Source: Saururus chinensis
Lineage: Eukaryota; Streptophyta; Magnoliopsida; Piperales; Saururaceae
DNA: 64,000 bases
NCBI GenBank assembly: GCA_035235625.1
Contig: CP141143.1
Span: forward strand, 974,501 to 1,038,500
Direction of reading: 5' to 3'
Part shown: in pieces, positions 30,643-44,710 of the stretch
Layout: every line of letters starts with the position of its first letter
How positions within the stretch are numbered: the first letter of the stretch is position 1
Translations under genes and position numbers: made by a program
Notes under the pieces: generated by a model
Database searches by the model: none
The model's input: only the letters and a program-made list of their open reading frames with translations
What the model was told of the DNA's origin: nothing

Positions 30643-32640
30643 GACGTAATCACAGCACAGGACAGATGTAGAAAGTGACTATCTCTGGAAAAAGAAACAG
30701 AACCTTCTATCTCAATTAATGACCTCAAAAGACATGTCCTACATGATCGATGCCACAAGGAAATGAGAATGGAAACTACAAAATTCACCAACAACCTAAA
30801 CAAATTAACATGAAATTTACCTCGATTTTTTTTCAAACCAGTTATTTAAGGGCAACAAGTGTCTCCTAAACATGGATTGTTTAGATTGGCCATAGGCAAA
30901 AGAGGACACACGTATGTAGAATTCATTGTTTCATATAATTGAACATTGCCACAGTTACAATAATTAACTACCAAAATAATAGTGAGATTCGGAAAGTAAA
31001 TGCGCCCAACAACTGCAAAGTAACTATAGCATGTTCAAGTGGAGAGAAAGAATATCTTGAAATGGGATAAGAGTTATGAGCCTATGGCAATCTTGTTATC
31101 TACCATGAACCTTCTATTCGAATGGACTGATGTGTAATCGAGTTGCTGTCTAGGAATAAATGGAGTAAAGCTCAAATCTCCTCAACAAAAAAAAAATCCT
31201 TCTTCCTAAATAAAACAGACAACGCCAATCATATATATTGGTAAATAGAAAAAGAAAACTCGAGAGCACGACCTTCACGATCGTAATGAGAGAAGTGGGG
31301 TGGAGATAGATGGGATTTCCAGCATGCAACGGACTGGTTATAGCGGAAAAGTAATCCGAGAGATGAGGACTGGAATTCTTAAAAACGAAAACCTTCAAAC
31401 GAAGGAAAGGAAACTGATGAAGGTTTCATTTTCTTAAATAGAAAAAAACATATTTATGTAGTACAAAAATCAATGGATAATTGAGATACCCCTGGAAGCT
31501 CACTTTGTAGGAGCTACAGACTTCCTAAACGGAACTCCTGTTGAGACTTGACTGTATGCCACTCATTCTCTGCTCAAGGACACTCTATACCTCTGTTTTA
31601 TAAATCCCCTATTCCTACCACACAAAAAAATGCAGTTTTTTTTTTTTATTTCATTGCAAAGATTCCTTTGCTTGCCTAGTAAAATATTAAGATGTAGTAT
31701 ATCTAGATGCAGGGACGCCATGGCCACCGGAAAAAATGAAATAATATGTAAAATTCATGGATAAAGTTTCTGAGGATAAAAATATTAGAATAGAATTTAA
31801 AGATAAAGTTTTGGGAAACTTATCCACCTCAAGTTCTGATTTGTCGAAAACTCGCATTGTACCACCTTGTATTTGTAAAGTCGAATTTTCTAAATTGCGC
31901 GTTAAAGGTCATTTAAATATAGTTTAAATTTATTAGTTAATTTCGTACTTCATCTGTCTCTTATTGACTAAAATTTAAAACTATTGATTGGAGAAGGTGG
32001 TCCTAATGCACATAGCTGCCGACTCTTTAAGGGTCACTGCCTGCTTTTGTTTGGTATCATCTTTTGGACTTTACTACATATGAGTTGGGCATCTTAAGAT
32101 CCATAAGTTTTAATGTGTTGTGATTAACATAATTTTTTTTTGTATGATAGGTTGATTTAATTACAAATTTTTTTAGTTTATTTTAAAAATTTTACTTACA
32201 AAATATTAATATTTAACTTAATTCATTAAGTGTCATATTAATTATTATTATTATTATTTGATTTTTTTTATTAAGGAATTAAATTATACTCTATTGCCTA
32301 TGTTCATATTGGACAATGTGCCAATTTCTTATGTCGTGGACCCTTATTTGATATCTTAAATTGGCTTGGGCCATGTTAAATTCGTTATGGGGTCCATTTC
32401 ATACATATAAGATCACTTATTTCTTTGTTAAACTCATTTTAAATTCATTTATTTAACCTAATTATAAATAGAAACATTTAGCTTGTATGAGAGAGCTTTT
32501 GTTTTTTAGATATTTTTATCCCTAAGATCTAATACATTAAAATTTTTATCCTAATTTTTAAAATTATTGTATTTCAAGTGTTGACCCATTTGGTATAATT
32601 GTACCAATTTTAATAAAAAAATGAACTTATTTGGCAAACA
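30643..32640. other. upstream region of the aminotransferase gene
   Basis: It should contain the 5' UTR and promoter of the minus-strand aminotransferase, but I cannot place its start site. Beyond about 31.5 kb the DNA is AT-rich with no gene-like signal. Confidence 0.45.
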
Positions 32641-32654
32641 ATTCAAGTTTTAAA

Positions 32655-32655
32655 A

Positions 32656-32695
<40 letters not shown>
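32655..32695. repeat. (TA)n microsatellite
   Basis: About seventeen TA units are directly visible at the edge of the retroelement-rich block. Confidence 0.85.
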
Positions 32696-32697
<2 letters not shown>

Positions 32698-33689
32698 ACT
32701 TTAATACTCAAAACACAAATATCAATTTATACAATACACCATCTAATTAACTATGAACGTTTTTGTAACAAACAAGAACAGACTCATAATGGGCAAGAAA
32801 TAACCTCTAAAAAATATACGGGTTTCTTATTTATAGAAGAAAGCTCGAAAGCACATGAACAAAAGGCACACACACGCGTTGCTCACCTGTGTAGCATGCG
32901 ACACGTTGAACGTGTGTGCCCACATGTCGTGCATTATGTGGGCCCCGGCCCGCACTGCAAAAGGCCGTGATGCACAACTCCTGCACATCGCACAGGAACA
33001 AGGCTGTGTTAGCGTGCCCTATCACGTGGACAAGTGGGCCGAAGCACGGGGGATCTCGGGCTCCCCGAGCCACGCAGCGTCATGCCGTGCATTATATCCC
33101 AACTTCAAAGCGCAATAACTTCCAACCCTAAAGTCAAATTCAGGCGTTCTAGGTACCGATGGACTCATCAATATGAGCCTTCGAAACTAGACCACATGTG
33201 GGTAGGTTATCCCACAATTTTCTTTTATGTCACACCTATATGGCACGCTTTCCGATGTAATTTTTGTTCCTTGCCTTCGTTTTGCATGCTATTTGATTCA
33301 TTACACTTGTTACTTCGAGCTCTACCTATATATGGGGAATCCATCCCTTAAAACCTCCTATAATTTAACTAAAAATTATATAATTACCCCTAGCCCCTCA
33401 GGTTATGCATAATCAGAAAATGAGTCATTATAATGACGCCCTAGTGGCATTCATTTCCTTCAATGCTATAGCTAATTAATTTGTAATAAGCTCTAGTTGT
33501 CGAGAGTTTGATTCTTCAAGTATCCTTCCGATTATAAGAGTAAGTTTGTAAGATTTTAAATAAGAGTAAATTTGTAAATTACTAAGCAAGATTGTATGTA
33601 TAAGCTTCCGAGTAAGACTGTTCGTGTAAGATTTTGAGTAACACTATAAGCATAAGGTTTGAGTAAGACAGTATGAGCAAGGCAGTATG
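32696..33689. other. LTR-retrotransposon-derived sequence, left of the first solo LTR
   Basis: Non-coding, partly GC-rich DNA with phrases often seen inside Gypsy LTRs (AACTTCAAAGCGCAATAAC, a polypyrimidine-rich middle). The first solo LTR inserted at 33690, so this stretch and the DNA right of 37322 were once contiguous and may be parts of one older element. Ends and family are unresolved. Confidence 0.35.
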
Positions 33690-36600
33690 TGTCACAGCCC
33701 AGATTTTTAAAAGTATTTTTAAATAGCATAAATAGTAAGAAGCGAGAAAAAAATATCTTTAAATACAAAACAAACCATTCGATTAAATATCCAAGTCATG
33801 ATAACTGGGGTTCACAAATACAAATATCAAATCATACAATATTATTAACGTCTGAAAATTCATAAAGACCAGCTCATCTATCTAAGTACAAGTTCATCGT
33901 CCGTCTGAAAATAAATAATAAGTTGACTCTCACGCTTAAGGTACACTTACGTACCAGAGTTACAGAAACGCGGAAACCTCTTGTGCACACCTGTCTTGGT
34001 CTCACTTGTCGTCGCCTAGAGGATTTGCAACAAAGCAAACCAAACAACAACCACAACCACAATGGAGCATCTCCGCCTACAGGAGATGAGCTTCCAAAGG
34101 ACAAAAGGTTTTATTAATATTTTTTGGATCGGGCCAACATCACTCGATGTTAGTTGCCTACGTACTCATTAGACAACATCTCCAATGTTTCCAACAAGAT
34201 TGGATCCAGACGTAGTTCTGCCTATAAACTACTCTATCCTAAGAAGCATAGCATCACACATGCAATGCTTAGATATTTTCAACCTACATTTTAGTAAGTC
34301 CTTTAATCATTCCACTTATCTAATTAACAAGCAATACCAAACAATGTTATTAATTATCTCACAACTCTTGTTCGACAATTAATACTACCAGATCTGTAAC
34401 TCAAAGATAACTCGCCCCTCGAGAAATCTCCAAACAAAGGACTCCAACCTTGGAGTCAACTGCTTAACAGCAGCTTGACCCAAATCCCCAAGGCTCTCAA
34501 TAGCCTGCCACGAATATGGGGAAGAGGATCCCAACTGTGCTCATGGACACAGATTGGCAAGAAACACAAGCCTTCCATGATGCTCATGTAACTCCGCTTT
34601 TTGCACATACTAAATAGTATTGGGAAGACCTGCGGGAGACTCGCGGTAAAGACGCTCTGGTCAATACCCAAACCGTCGTGGCGATGAAGATGTATATTGC
34701 AATCTCCACCTTCCCAACGCTGGGAGAAAATGTCTCATAAGACATTACTAATATATCCATAGAAGCCTCGGGTCCTTATGACCATTGACTCCCCCAAACA
34801 TCTGAAACTTAGACTAGATTATTTCCATCCAATCAAGTAACCACTCAACCATGTGGGTTGTCTTCACCTTGTGAATCGGCCCACAAAATAGCTCATCCAC
34901 TGAGCTATGACTCAGAGAACATCCCCAAATCACCCTTAGTTCATTAACCAAGGTAATATTCTAAGTCAGGGCCCCGTTCACTCCATGAACTAGTCCCAAC
35001 CCTAAAGAGGGTATTTTAGTCATTATCTTTATTAGGTGTTCTCCCCTCAAACCAACAGCAACCCATGTCTCTTGATTAATCTTCATTAATCTTAAGTTAC
35101 TGATATAAATCAATGCATCAATATCAAAAACATGCATCATTATAAATAACATGCAATCATACAAATATATAAATAATAAACAGAGGCCCATTGCATTCAT
35201 TTGCAGGGCTAGGGCTTAAAGAATTCAAGCCCGATATGTAAATTAACATATTCCACGAGTGACGTATATAATTCCCTAGTGGATTTATGCACTGTGTTAT
35301 GGACACGTGCAATACATTGCCCTAAACCCTGTGAATTAGGTTTTTCATTGGTTTCCCATGACACTATTACCTGTCAAGGTCTTCGTGTCACCTACCGGTC
35401 ACACCCCTTCCTTTTGAAGTCGTTTATAGGGTACCTTAACTCTTGATTCACTAGGTCATCTGTTTCGACATAAACAGAATATATTGCCCCTAAGGGTATT
35501 AAGGTAATTTTACTACCTAAGGTATGATACCCTCCCTTGGGTCATTCTAGTCATTTTACTACCCCTTTATTGATTTAAGTCATTGACCTCTCACAAAGCT
35601 CCACTCTCAAACCGACTCACGCTTCCATTCACACGAATGTGGGCGGGTCCACTCTAAGAGGTATTTCTGTCATTTGGTTTAAGGCCTTAATGACATCCAA
35701 TGGGTCCAAAATTAGGCTCAATTGTACTACTTGACTTCATGGACCCTGTGTAATTTTCCTGGTGTGTGATGGGGTCGTGAACCCCTTGAACCGAGCCAGG
35801 TTGACTTAACGATTTACGATTAAACCTAGGGACAAAATAATTAATTACCCCCTCACTAGTTTTTTTCCTCACAAAATAGTTTAGTATATAATTAGGTTAC
35901 CCATTAAACTCTCACTGAGAATTTTCCTAATTTTTAGATCCACTCATAGGCCCATGAACCAGAGCCTTGAACTCGGGTAAGTTAATATTATACGATAATT
36001 AACTAGTAGGGGTAAAAAGGTCATTTCACCATATCTGGGATTTTTCCCTAAGCTAAAACTCGGTCAGAATAATCCCAAACCTCTCTAGATACATGAATAT
36101 TTTTATAGAATTTGTTTGACACTTATAACCCCATGAACCGGACCCGGTTCACTCTAATCTATTCTATTCTTTTTTTTGTAAGAATCGACCCGAGCCGGGT
36201 CGGTTTGGGTCGACGACCCGCAATGCGGGTCATCTTCCCCGCATCCGGCCAGAGGGGTATTTGCCTCTGGCGGTGCCGCCGCTTGCCACCACGGCCGTAC
36301 AGCGGGCTGGGGTCCACCGGATCGCCGCCAGGCTGCGATCACAATGGGCCTGGCCCCCGCCGCCGCCCGGCAGTCGGCAAGGGCCAAAGTCGCCCCCCTT
36401 TTTTTATTGCTAGACCGAAGATGCCGCCACGGCAGGCCACCACGATTGGGCGGTGGCCGGGCAGCAGCCAGGATCGACCGTCTTGGTCCCACCTCTGGCC
36501 ACTTTCTACACCGTGCCGTCAGCACTCGATCTCTTTTTTTTATACTGTGACGACCTGATGGCAGCCAATCCGCCACCGCCAAGGCTGCCGGATCCAAAGC

Positions 36601-37321
36601 CACTGCAGCTAGGACCAGCACGCCCCTCCCTCAATTGGTCCAGCCACCAGCTGTAGGCCGGTGGCCGGCCGGTGACTGGCCGGCAGTAGCAATTTCAATG
36701 AAATTATGTGAACAGTGATTGCAAAAATCACTATTCACATAATTAACAAAAACAATTTTATATTTTAATAATGAAATATTTTTAATCTCGATTCAAAATC
36801 CTACCTCGAAGGCAGCGTTGCCATCAATCCACCATTGTTAACGCTTCGCCAAAAAAATTCTTTCATCTCCTCCACTGTCAAAAGCTCTTCAAAACTCCCC
36901 TTTCTCTGCTCTCATCGGGCAAAAAAAGACCCCCAAATTGTACCCTAAGAAGGCCTTTTATAGGCATGGGATTAGGGCTCCTAATCCCATGAGGAATTAG
37001 ACCTTAAAAACCCAATTTTGGAACAGTAATTTATCGGGTCCACATCGCAACTTAAACGGATAGTTCGCACGTTCAATTCAGGTAAATGGGTCTAGCACGA
37101 TATGTTCAACTTCAGACGGTCGTTTCTTCCTCATCCGGACTCCGATTCGCGCATTCTTGGTGGCTTTTCAAAGCTCTTTCCATCTATTTTCCATCCATAT
37201 GTACTTTAACCACCACTTCCTAATTGATGATTAAGTTATTCCCATGGGAAGATCAAGGGGTCCTACACCTTAATTTCCACTTGTACGACTTCAGGAATTT
37301 AGAAAATTCCCGAACGTTACA
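33690..37321 (-). mobile_element. very long solo LTR, Ty3/Gypsy (Tekay/Del-like), copy A
   Basis: The 3,632-base block begins TGTCACAGCCCAG and ends CCCGAACGTTACA, giving TG...CA ends. It is flanked by a perfect 5-bp target duplication GTATG (33685-33689 and 37322-37326). No second copy of either end lies inside, and there is no gag, protease, reverse transcriptase or integrase frame. A lone LTR left by recombination between the two LTRs of an element fits best. Read on the minus strand it starts TGTAACGTTCGGG and ends GGGCTGTGACA, as in long LTRs of the Tekay/Del chromovirus group; strand and family are inference from memory. It includes a GC-rich part at 36180-36690. Age cannot be judged from one LTR, but the intact duplication argues against great age. 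Confidence 0.8.
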
Positions 37322-39448
37322 GTATGTGTAAGAATATTTGATAAGATTGTATGTGTATGAACATGGATTCGTTATCTGATGAGATTTTGATAATTATGTT
37401 ATGCTTACTTTTTGTTAAAATTGCATTTATGCATCTATGTATGGACTTACGTAGTTTACTAATTGAAACTTCCATGTTGAGTATTTTCTATTGTGTATAA
37501 AAATACTCATTTTTCTTTCTTTTTAGCCCCACTTGTTGAGGAGACTTTTGCAAGCATTTGAGTAAGAGCTCTATGAGATGGACTCCTGTTTCTATTGGTG
37601 AATAGACTTATGTTGGCTCAAGTATAACCTTGTCTCACTTAAAGTCTTCATTATTTATGCCACGACTTGTAGCTATTGTAAATCTTTATGTATTGGGCGA
37701 GAAGAGATATTTCCTTTATGAACTTGTATATTAGATCAAAATATGAACTATTTATAGGACTTATACTTAGGTTTGCCTATGATGGATATTTATTCAAGCT
37801 CATGGCCATGATAATTTATTTTGTTTGTTTCATTTTGATTCATGATTGAGAATGTTTGGTTGGGACATACGATGTTTTAAAGAAATATTTGTGGGAAAAT
37901 CAATGTATGATGTGTTTATGTTTATAAAAATTGTTTTAACATGCTTCAAATTTTGTCATTTTTCCCAATTTATGCTTGTTGTATTAAAAAAAATTCATGA
38001 AATTTAAAGAAAAATTGTGTAAAATTCTCAACTGTTACACATACACATGTATTCAATTATGTAAATCATACATGTAACTTACATGCTTGCCATACATATA
38101 ATTAAATATATGACATTCCAATGGATCCCCCCCCATACATCATGCAAACAGATCATCATTTATTATCCAAAGTATTAAACCTTCGTAATCATAGCATGTT
38201 GCTAAACATTCAAATGATGCTATCATGAATTTACGAGTTCAAAGTCCCATATATTGTATTCCACGTGGGTTTGATGGTGAGCACATAACAATGGTGGCAT
38301 CGATGGTGAAAAATGGTGGCCAAAGTCATCGCCTATTTAAGAGATCTATTGTTTCAGACGTTTATGAAATTCCGAAAATAATCACAATAAGACGAAGTAA
38401 TGAAAATCTATGCAGCAAAATCTGCGGTCCATGGTCACACACTGAGGGCGATAGGAGCAAGGTATTGCCAAAAGAGTGGTCCTTCAACCGGAAACAAGGT
38501 TGGTTAAGTGAAGGTCAAAACAACCCGGTGTTGGTGTCGATTGACTGTCAGATTGTGTAAAAACTTCTTTACCCTTAAACACACATAAGGCCACATGCAC
38601 ATGCGACCAAAAAGGGCAAAAGGAGGGAGGATGGTGCATTCGGTGGGTTTGGGTACTACTTAGACCGATGGTGGTTGGTTCCAACTACTAGCGGGGTGGA
38701 TCGACTGCCATACAACACTCCACATGTTGTCCTAACCACAACTAACGAAAATAGGGTTTTTGGGTGACGAGATTGATAAAAAAGGGAGGAGGAAGGCTGA
38801 ACAATGGTGGTCGAAGGATCAAGGGGGTTGCAAAACCATGGTCAAGAGTTAGTGGTCAGTAAAGGTGGCGATAGTGCAAATTACCACCCAAAACTCAAAA
38901 AATGGCCAACACATGCATACAAAGGGCTAAAGAGGATGGACCATGGCAAACTAGGGTGGGTTAGGGAAACATGGACATTTTGGAGTGGAGCAAAGCCGAT
39001 TCGAGCCCAGGTGGGGCTGGTCCTAGCTATCGCCGTGCCGAAATAGGCCAAACATAATCTTGTCAAAGGCCATTTGGAGAAAAATGTGCAGGGGGGGGAC
39101 ATATGGACGAGTGAAAATGCAAAGAGGGGTTGGAAACTGGTGTTGGGTTGGGCGGCTTGCAAGCCCGCACCAACAGGCGGGGCCCGTACCTCAATGGCTC
39201 TAAGAGCCATTGGGCCACTTGCCCCCTCTTTTTTAAAAAAAAATGTAAATAAATTTAAAACAACCTGTACATTTACAAAATTGCCACCCCGATGTCCACA
39301 TTAGCATCGAAATTTGCTTTTAGCATATAGGGTAGGGTGTTAGATGAAATGCGAAGTTGACTAACGCTTAATGCGGTGGAGGCATGCATTTGCTTGAAGA
39401 ATTGGTTTGACGCATAATAAATGACACAAGTTCTCAATTTTGAAGAGG

Positions 39449-39502
<54 letters not shown>

Positions 39503-39747
39503 TTATCTCTTACTATATCTTTTCTTTCCTCACTTTGATGGTCCATTTTTTTCTTTTTCGCATCAAAAACCTTTGTGGCTCACTGTGGCCCAACAACCAT
39601 GAGTAAGCCCCACACTGGACTCTATTAGTACAAAAACCAATGTAAAATACATAATTAAATACATCAAAGCATCAAATTTCCTTCAATAAATGAGCAAACA
39701 ATAGTAGAAATGTCACAAATAATTGTAAAAAAAGTAGGGACATTACA
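37322..39747. other. LTR-derived non-coding sequence between the two solo LTRs
   Basis: There are two possible element ends here: AAATTCTCAACTGTTACA near 38039 and GTAGGGACATTACA at 39747, both of the TTACA type seen at the edge of copy A. The text around 37490-37560 resembles the middle of a long Gypsy LTR. No complete element, target duplication or coding frame can be set. A TA microsatellite lies at about 39451-39500. Confidence 0.4.
39451..39500. repeat. (TA)n microsatellite
   Basis: About 22 TA units, slightly interrupted near the right end. Confidence 0.85.
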
Positions 39748-40760
39748 ATTGGTGATGACTTTTGTTAAGGTACATTAAGTCATATTTTTTAACTTTTAAA
39801 ATTATGTAAATTAATCAAGATTTGCTCATATGTACATGGCTGGTCTTGCCCATTTTGAATATAAATTGATGAGATTTTGACTTTTAATTTTGTATAAAAA
39901 GTCAGGTTGTTGCAGTTACTCCAATGAGGATGGAATAACAACGTGGAACCTTGAAATTGGATATGTTAGTAGAAATGTAGCGGTAAACTAGCAAAATTAT
40001 GAATATAATATCCATCCTCTGATTGAATATTTGATTATTAAATGACTATGTAATCATTTATAGCTTTCAATGGGTATGCCCAAATATACTCAATCATCGT
40101 AATAATGCAAATTCAGTGGTGGTCCGATGGAGCTGCATGAGTTCGGGAAGTGAGTTAGGAAGGAGCTGTAAGAACTTGATCTTTTTATAGTAAGTTTTAA
40201 CTTTTGCCGAATTTAGTAATTTATAATAAGGTTGTGAGAGGACAACTTATATGGCACTTGTTTATTTTGGCATGATCAAATGATATTTACGTGAATGAAG
40301 CTTTACTTGCTTTGGGAATGCTTTGTTGTCGTATTATTAGTAAATGGTTTGTTACTCTAAATATTAGAAAAATGATGATAACTACTTTGGATTCTCTGCT
40401 TTTGTTTTATTTTTCAGCTTTGCTCTCAAAAAACAAAAAAAAAATGTTTATCTAGGTTTTGTGCATTGATGATTTGAAAAAATGTTTGTAATAATTCAAG
40501 CATATGACATGGTTCATTGTGTCAAAACTTGCTAAGGGCTTCTTACCTTGACACGATGACTACGCACATTTCAATCGAGGGTTACTGTCGTAGCAATTTG
40601 CATTCATAGAAAACCAACCGCCAAATATGAAGTGATAAAAAAGGCAAGTAATAACTACACCCTTGGAGTTGGCCACAAAAGTGTTGGAAGGAATGGCGTA
40701 GGGGCTCCCTTTTACATTAGATGAAGGGAAATTCTCGTAGTGACTCGGTAAGATTGTTGA
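39748..40760. other. intergenic, AT-rich
   Basis: No gene, repeat or element boundary that I can support, apart from the 5-bp GTTGA at 40756-40760, which is the left target duplication of solo LTR copy B. Confidence 0.5.
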
Positions 40761-43700
40761 TGTCACGCCCCGGCGATGCCCAACCCGAGCCAAATCCAGT
40801 CCAGGGGCCGGTCAAGCGCGCGGGGGCGACGAAATGAAAATTGAGAAACAGTTTAGCGGAAGACTTAACCTTAACCATGGGCGACTTAACAGAACTACGG
40901 AGTACGCACATTCCTTTGAGTAAGAGTAAATAAGAAAAAGAGAAAGAGAGTTGCTTAACACAAAGTAAACAACTAGTTTCAAACACACATGCTTAGTCAA
41001 CTATAGCCCACATTGGCTTAAAATAAGTCTTAAGCAACACGACTGTATAAAGTAGCATAAAAATCCAACAGATAACCCTACACAAAGGTTTTAAACATAA
41101 AGTATAAACCAAGGAAAATAACTCACACAAGAATCTCCACGATCACATCCAAGTCATCTTTGACCTTTCCTCAAAGAGGAGATCATGTTCATCTGCGTGT
41201 CGCACCACGCAGCCTCAAAGCAAAACACAAGAAAGAGGGGTGAGTTAAACAAACTCAACAATGGTTTTTAATATAACTATCATCATCGGAAATACGATAA
41301 CATAGCAATAAACTCATTCAGATCTAAGATTGGCAAGGTGCATCATTTTTTGATCACACATACATATCACCTAAACCTGCATCATAGTGTATAATTCAAA
41401 TAGTGTCATTCACATCATAACAACCTGCATGAATGTATCTCTAACATACATATTTCATCATGCATCACATCATAATAACTTGCATGAATGTATCTCTAAC
41501 ATACATGTTCCCTCATGCATCACCTCATAACAACCTGCATGAATGTATCTCTAACATACATATTTCATCGTGCATTACATCATAACAACCTGCATGAATG
41601 TATCTCTAACATACATATTCCCTCATGCATCACATCATAACAACTTGCATAAATGTATCTCTAACATACATATTCCCTCATGCATCACATCATAACAACA
41701 TGCATGAATGTATCTCTAACATACATATTCCATCATGCATCACATCATAACAACATGCATGAATGTATCTCTAACATACATATTCCATCATGCATCACAT
41801 CATAACAACCTGCATGAAATATATATCTAACATACATATTCTATCATGCATCACATCATAACAACCTGCATGAAATGTAACTCTAACATACATATTCCAT
41901 CATGCATCACATAATAACAACCTGCATAAAATGTACTTTAACATACATATTCCATCATGCATCACATCATAACAACCTGCATAAAATGTATCTCTAACAT
42001 ACATGTCATATCATGCATCACATCATGTCAACCTCCATCAAGGATAAATCACAATTTAGTGTCACACATACGGGAACACGGACAAGGCCACAAAGGCAGG
42101 TCATAGTCTCATGCATTCATATCACATAAACTTGCATAATAGTGTCTCAACACACCATTTATGATCATGCAATCATATCACATAAACCACATTCGCCCTA
42201 CACAACAAACATGTTAACCACATGATATACAATCATGCATAGCATTCATAATAGACATGCATCAATACAAATGGTGAATGTCTCCATCAAGGAGTGAACA
42301 CAAGCATTGCCACACAGGCAAGAACATGGTCAAGGCCACAAAGGCGATAATACGGTCAAATTTCCACACAGGAAATGAAAAAGGGTCGGGGTTGTCAATC
42401 CCTAAAGCCACTCGCCCTGAACAATCCTGGCCAAGGATGTCCAATTATTACACAGAGAATCTATAGCAGGGGTGTTCGCCTAGGGACATCTCTTGCGGAG
42501 GGGAGAGCCAGAATTCCCACACAGGGAACCCTATAACACATGGTAGCGGGTGCACACGGCATACCACACTAGATTCTCAGGGTCCAGATGACACTCATAA
42601 TAACAATCTCACATCCGCAAGACAAGTATATAACTCGTTCCCACATAATTTCATTTCTCTAGACTCAACCCGGGGAGTGCACTCGTTCCACATAGAAACT
42701 CAAATCAAAACATGTCCTTTCAGACCAATCAAGTTTTGATTAAGCCACGACCGATCAATCCGGCACATAATTTCCCACATTGCATCCAATCGGTCAAATT
42801 CAATTAACCTCAATAAAGCCTCAATTGGAAATCCATTTTCATGATGCATGTAACATGGTACATACGTGGGCAAGGCATACTTGAATCCTAATTCATGATA
42901 AGTGCTCTCATCAACCCCTAATGCATCATTCATAATCATAACATCAAGCTTCAACATCATCATTAAACCCCCACATGTGTGTGTACCTAGTAGAAGCACT
43001 TCACATAATGCATGTCAACATGCTTGAAATTAAACCCACTACCACACTATACATGTGAATTTCCATATAAACATGAATTCTAGCGGAAATCATAAGAGAA
43101 GAATCCTTGAAATCATAACTCAAATCAAAGCTCAACCACAATGGCTAAACACATATAAGATCATTCATTTCATCCTTAAGCCATGACATTCACCAACATC
43201 CACACATCAACTAACCACATTTTATCATGACAAATCAGTCAATTAATAGGTTGTAGTCCTACTGAAAATATGCTTAACCATAGAGAATCAACCATTCATA
43301 ATTTCAAGATGACAATTCCAACATCAAGCCACAAACCATAAATCATTCCACAAACCTCTAATTATATATCTCAACTTCATAACCTCAATAGTGTGCCTAT
43401 CCAATAGCATAATATAGTTTAAAACACTCAACATCCATATAAAATTGACAAGTTAAAGTGTAATCATCGAAATAAACATCATGCAAATAGAACACAAAAT
43501 TGTTGTGTAGCTGTTCGAATGGCCTGCAGGGCCATTCGATCGGCTAAACGAGAAATATGCCAAAACTACAGTGTTGTCGTTTCAATGCCCTGTAGGGCCG
43601 TTCAAACGCCAACAAGGCAAATTCGACCTTCTTCTTCCTTTCACATTTTCAAACCGAATCTCCATTGATAACACTTCAAATCACCATCTAACAACCTAAA

Positions 43701-44710
43701 TACCATCAAAAGTCCACCATGACTTTCAGAATGCTAAACCACATCATAGCAAGATAAAACCCTATGAAATCGGGATTAAAAATTACCATTTTCTAATTAT
43801 GCCATTAGCACACTAAACCAAGTAACTCCATTCAAAATAAACCACAAAATCAAGAGCTTTACCATAGAAAGACTGAAATTTCGAAAGTCTATTACCTTAT
43901 CCCTTGATTAGGCTTGGATTTGATGGTCACCCTTCTTGAAAACCTTACAAAGACATAGAGTTTGAATTAAACTCTATTAAAATCGATTTAACAAAGAAAA
44001 CCCTAATTAAAAACTTAGATCTAGGGCTTGTTGAACATAAAAATCGGATTTTGAGAGCTAGGGTTTGTAGTAAAAATGCAAATTAGTAGTTTTGATGTTT
44101 AAAAATGAATTAAAGCAAAGGGGAAATGGTAGATTTAGAAGGGGTTAAGAGGAAAGCTAGGATTTATTACTTAATTAGAATGAGCTTACTTTAAACACCT
44201 TCTAATCCGGGCCTAATTGGGGATTAGGCCTGACCTCTCCTCTTCAGCCTATTCCCAAAATGGGAATGACTTAGGTTTGGCCTTTTATAATAAGCTTTGG
44301 GGTATGTATGGGTAAGTTGTGGGGTATAAATAGAAAAATAGGCTAAAAATGAGTATTTTACAAATTTCAGCACTAATTAAATCTGAAAAAATTCTAAAAT
44401 TTTTTGTATAAGCTTAAGTTGATGTATGGGTTCATTTGACACAAAAACTAAAATTTCAACGGTGGGGCCCACAAGGGTATCGCCAAAACCCTAATTTTTG
44501 AAAAAAAATAGTAAAAATTCTAAAAAATCTCAAAAATTCATATTTGATTCAAAATCACTTAAAACTACTAATCTTAAAGTTGATTTTGATTAAAACTATC
44601 ATAAACACCATTTATCTTTGAAACCACCGATTAAATAAGAAAACTTGTTAACCTCATGATAACCAATAATTAAAAGAAACAACAACCAGTTTAAGATCAA
44701 AGATCTTACA
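40761..44710 (-). mobile_element. very long solo LTR, Ty3/Gypsy (Tekay/Del-like), copy B
   Basis: The 3,950-base block begins TGTCACGCCCCGGCG and ends AAAGATCTTACA (TG...CA), with the perfect 5-bp duplication GTTGA at 40756-40760 and 44711-44715. It contains no retroelement coding frame and no internal repeat of its ends, so it is a lone LTR. Read on the minus strand it ends CGGGGCGTGACA, a common terminus in this group. It shares its end types with copy A but differs in sequence, so the two are related families, not sister copies. It contains a 55-base minisatellite at 41416-42023. Confidence 0.82.
41416..42023. repeat. minisatellite, 11 copies of a 55-56 base unit, inside solo LTR B
   Basis: Eleven head-to-tail units start at 41416, 41471, 41526, 41581, 41636, 41691, 41746, 41801, 41857, 41913 and 41968. 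Each opens CATAACAACCTGCATGAATG (or a near variant), passes through TCTCTAACATACATATTC and closes CATGCATCACAT. The units differ by a few bases. There are no unique spacers between them, so this is an ordinary tandem array. Confidence 0.95.

Noticed and set aside
36112-36621. Overlapping open frames of about 150 codons on both strands
   Set aside because: They are a by-product of GC-rich, stop-poor sequence inside solo LTR A. No domain and no splice context.
41416-42023. CRISPR-like regular repeat array
   Set aside because: The units abut with no unique spacers, and the context is a plant LTR; it is a minisatellite.
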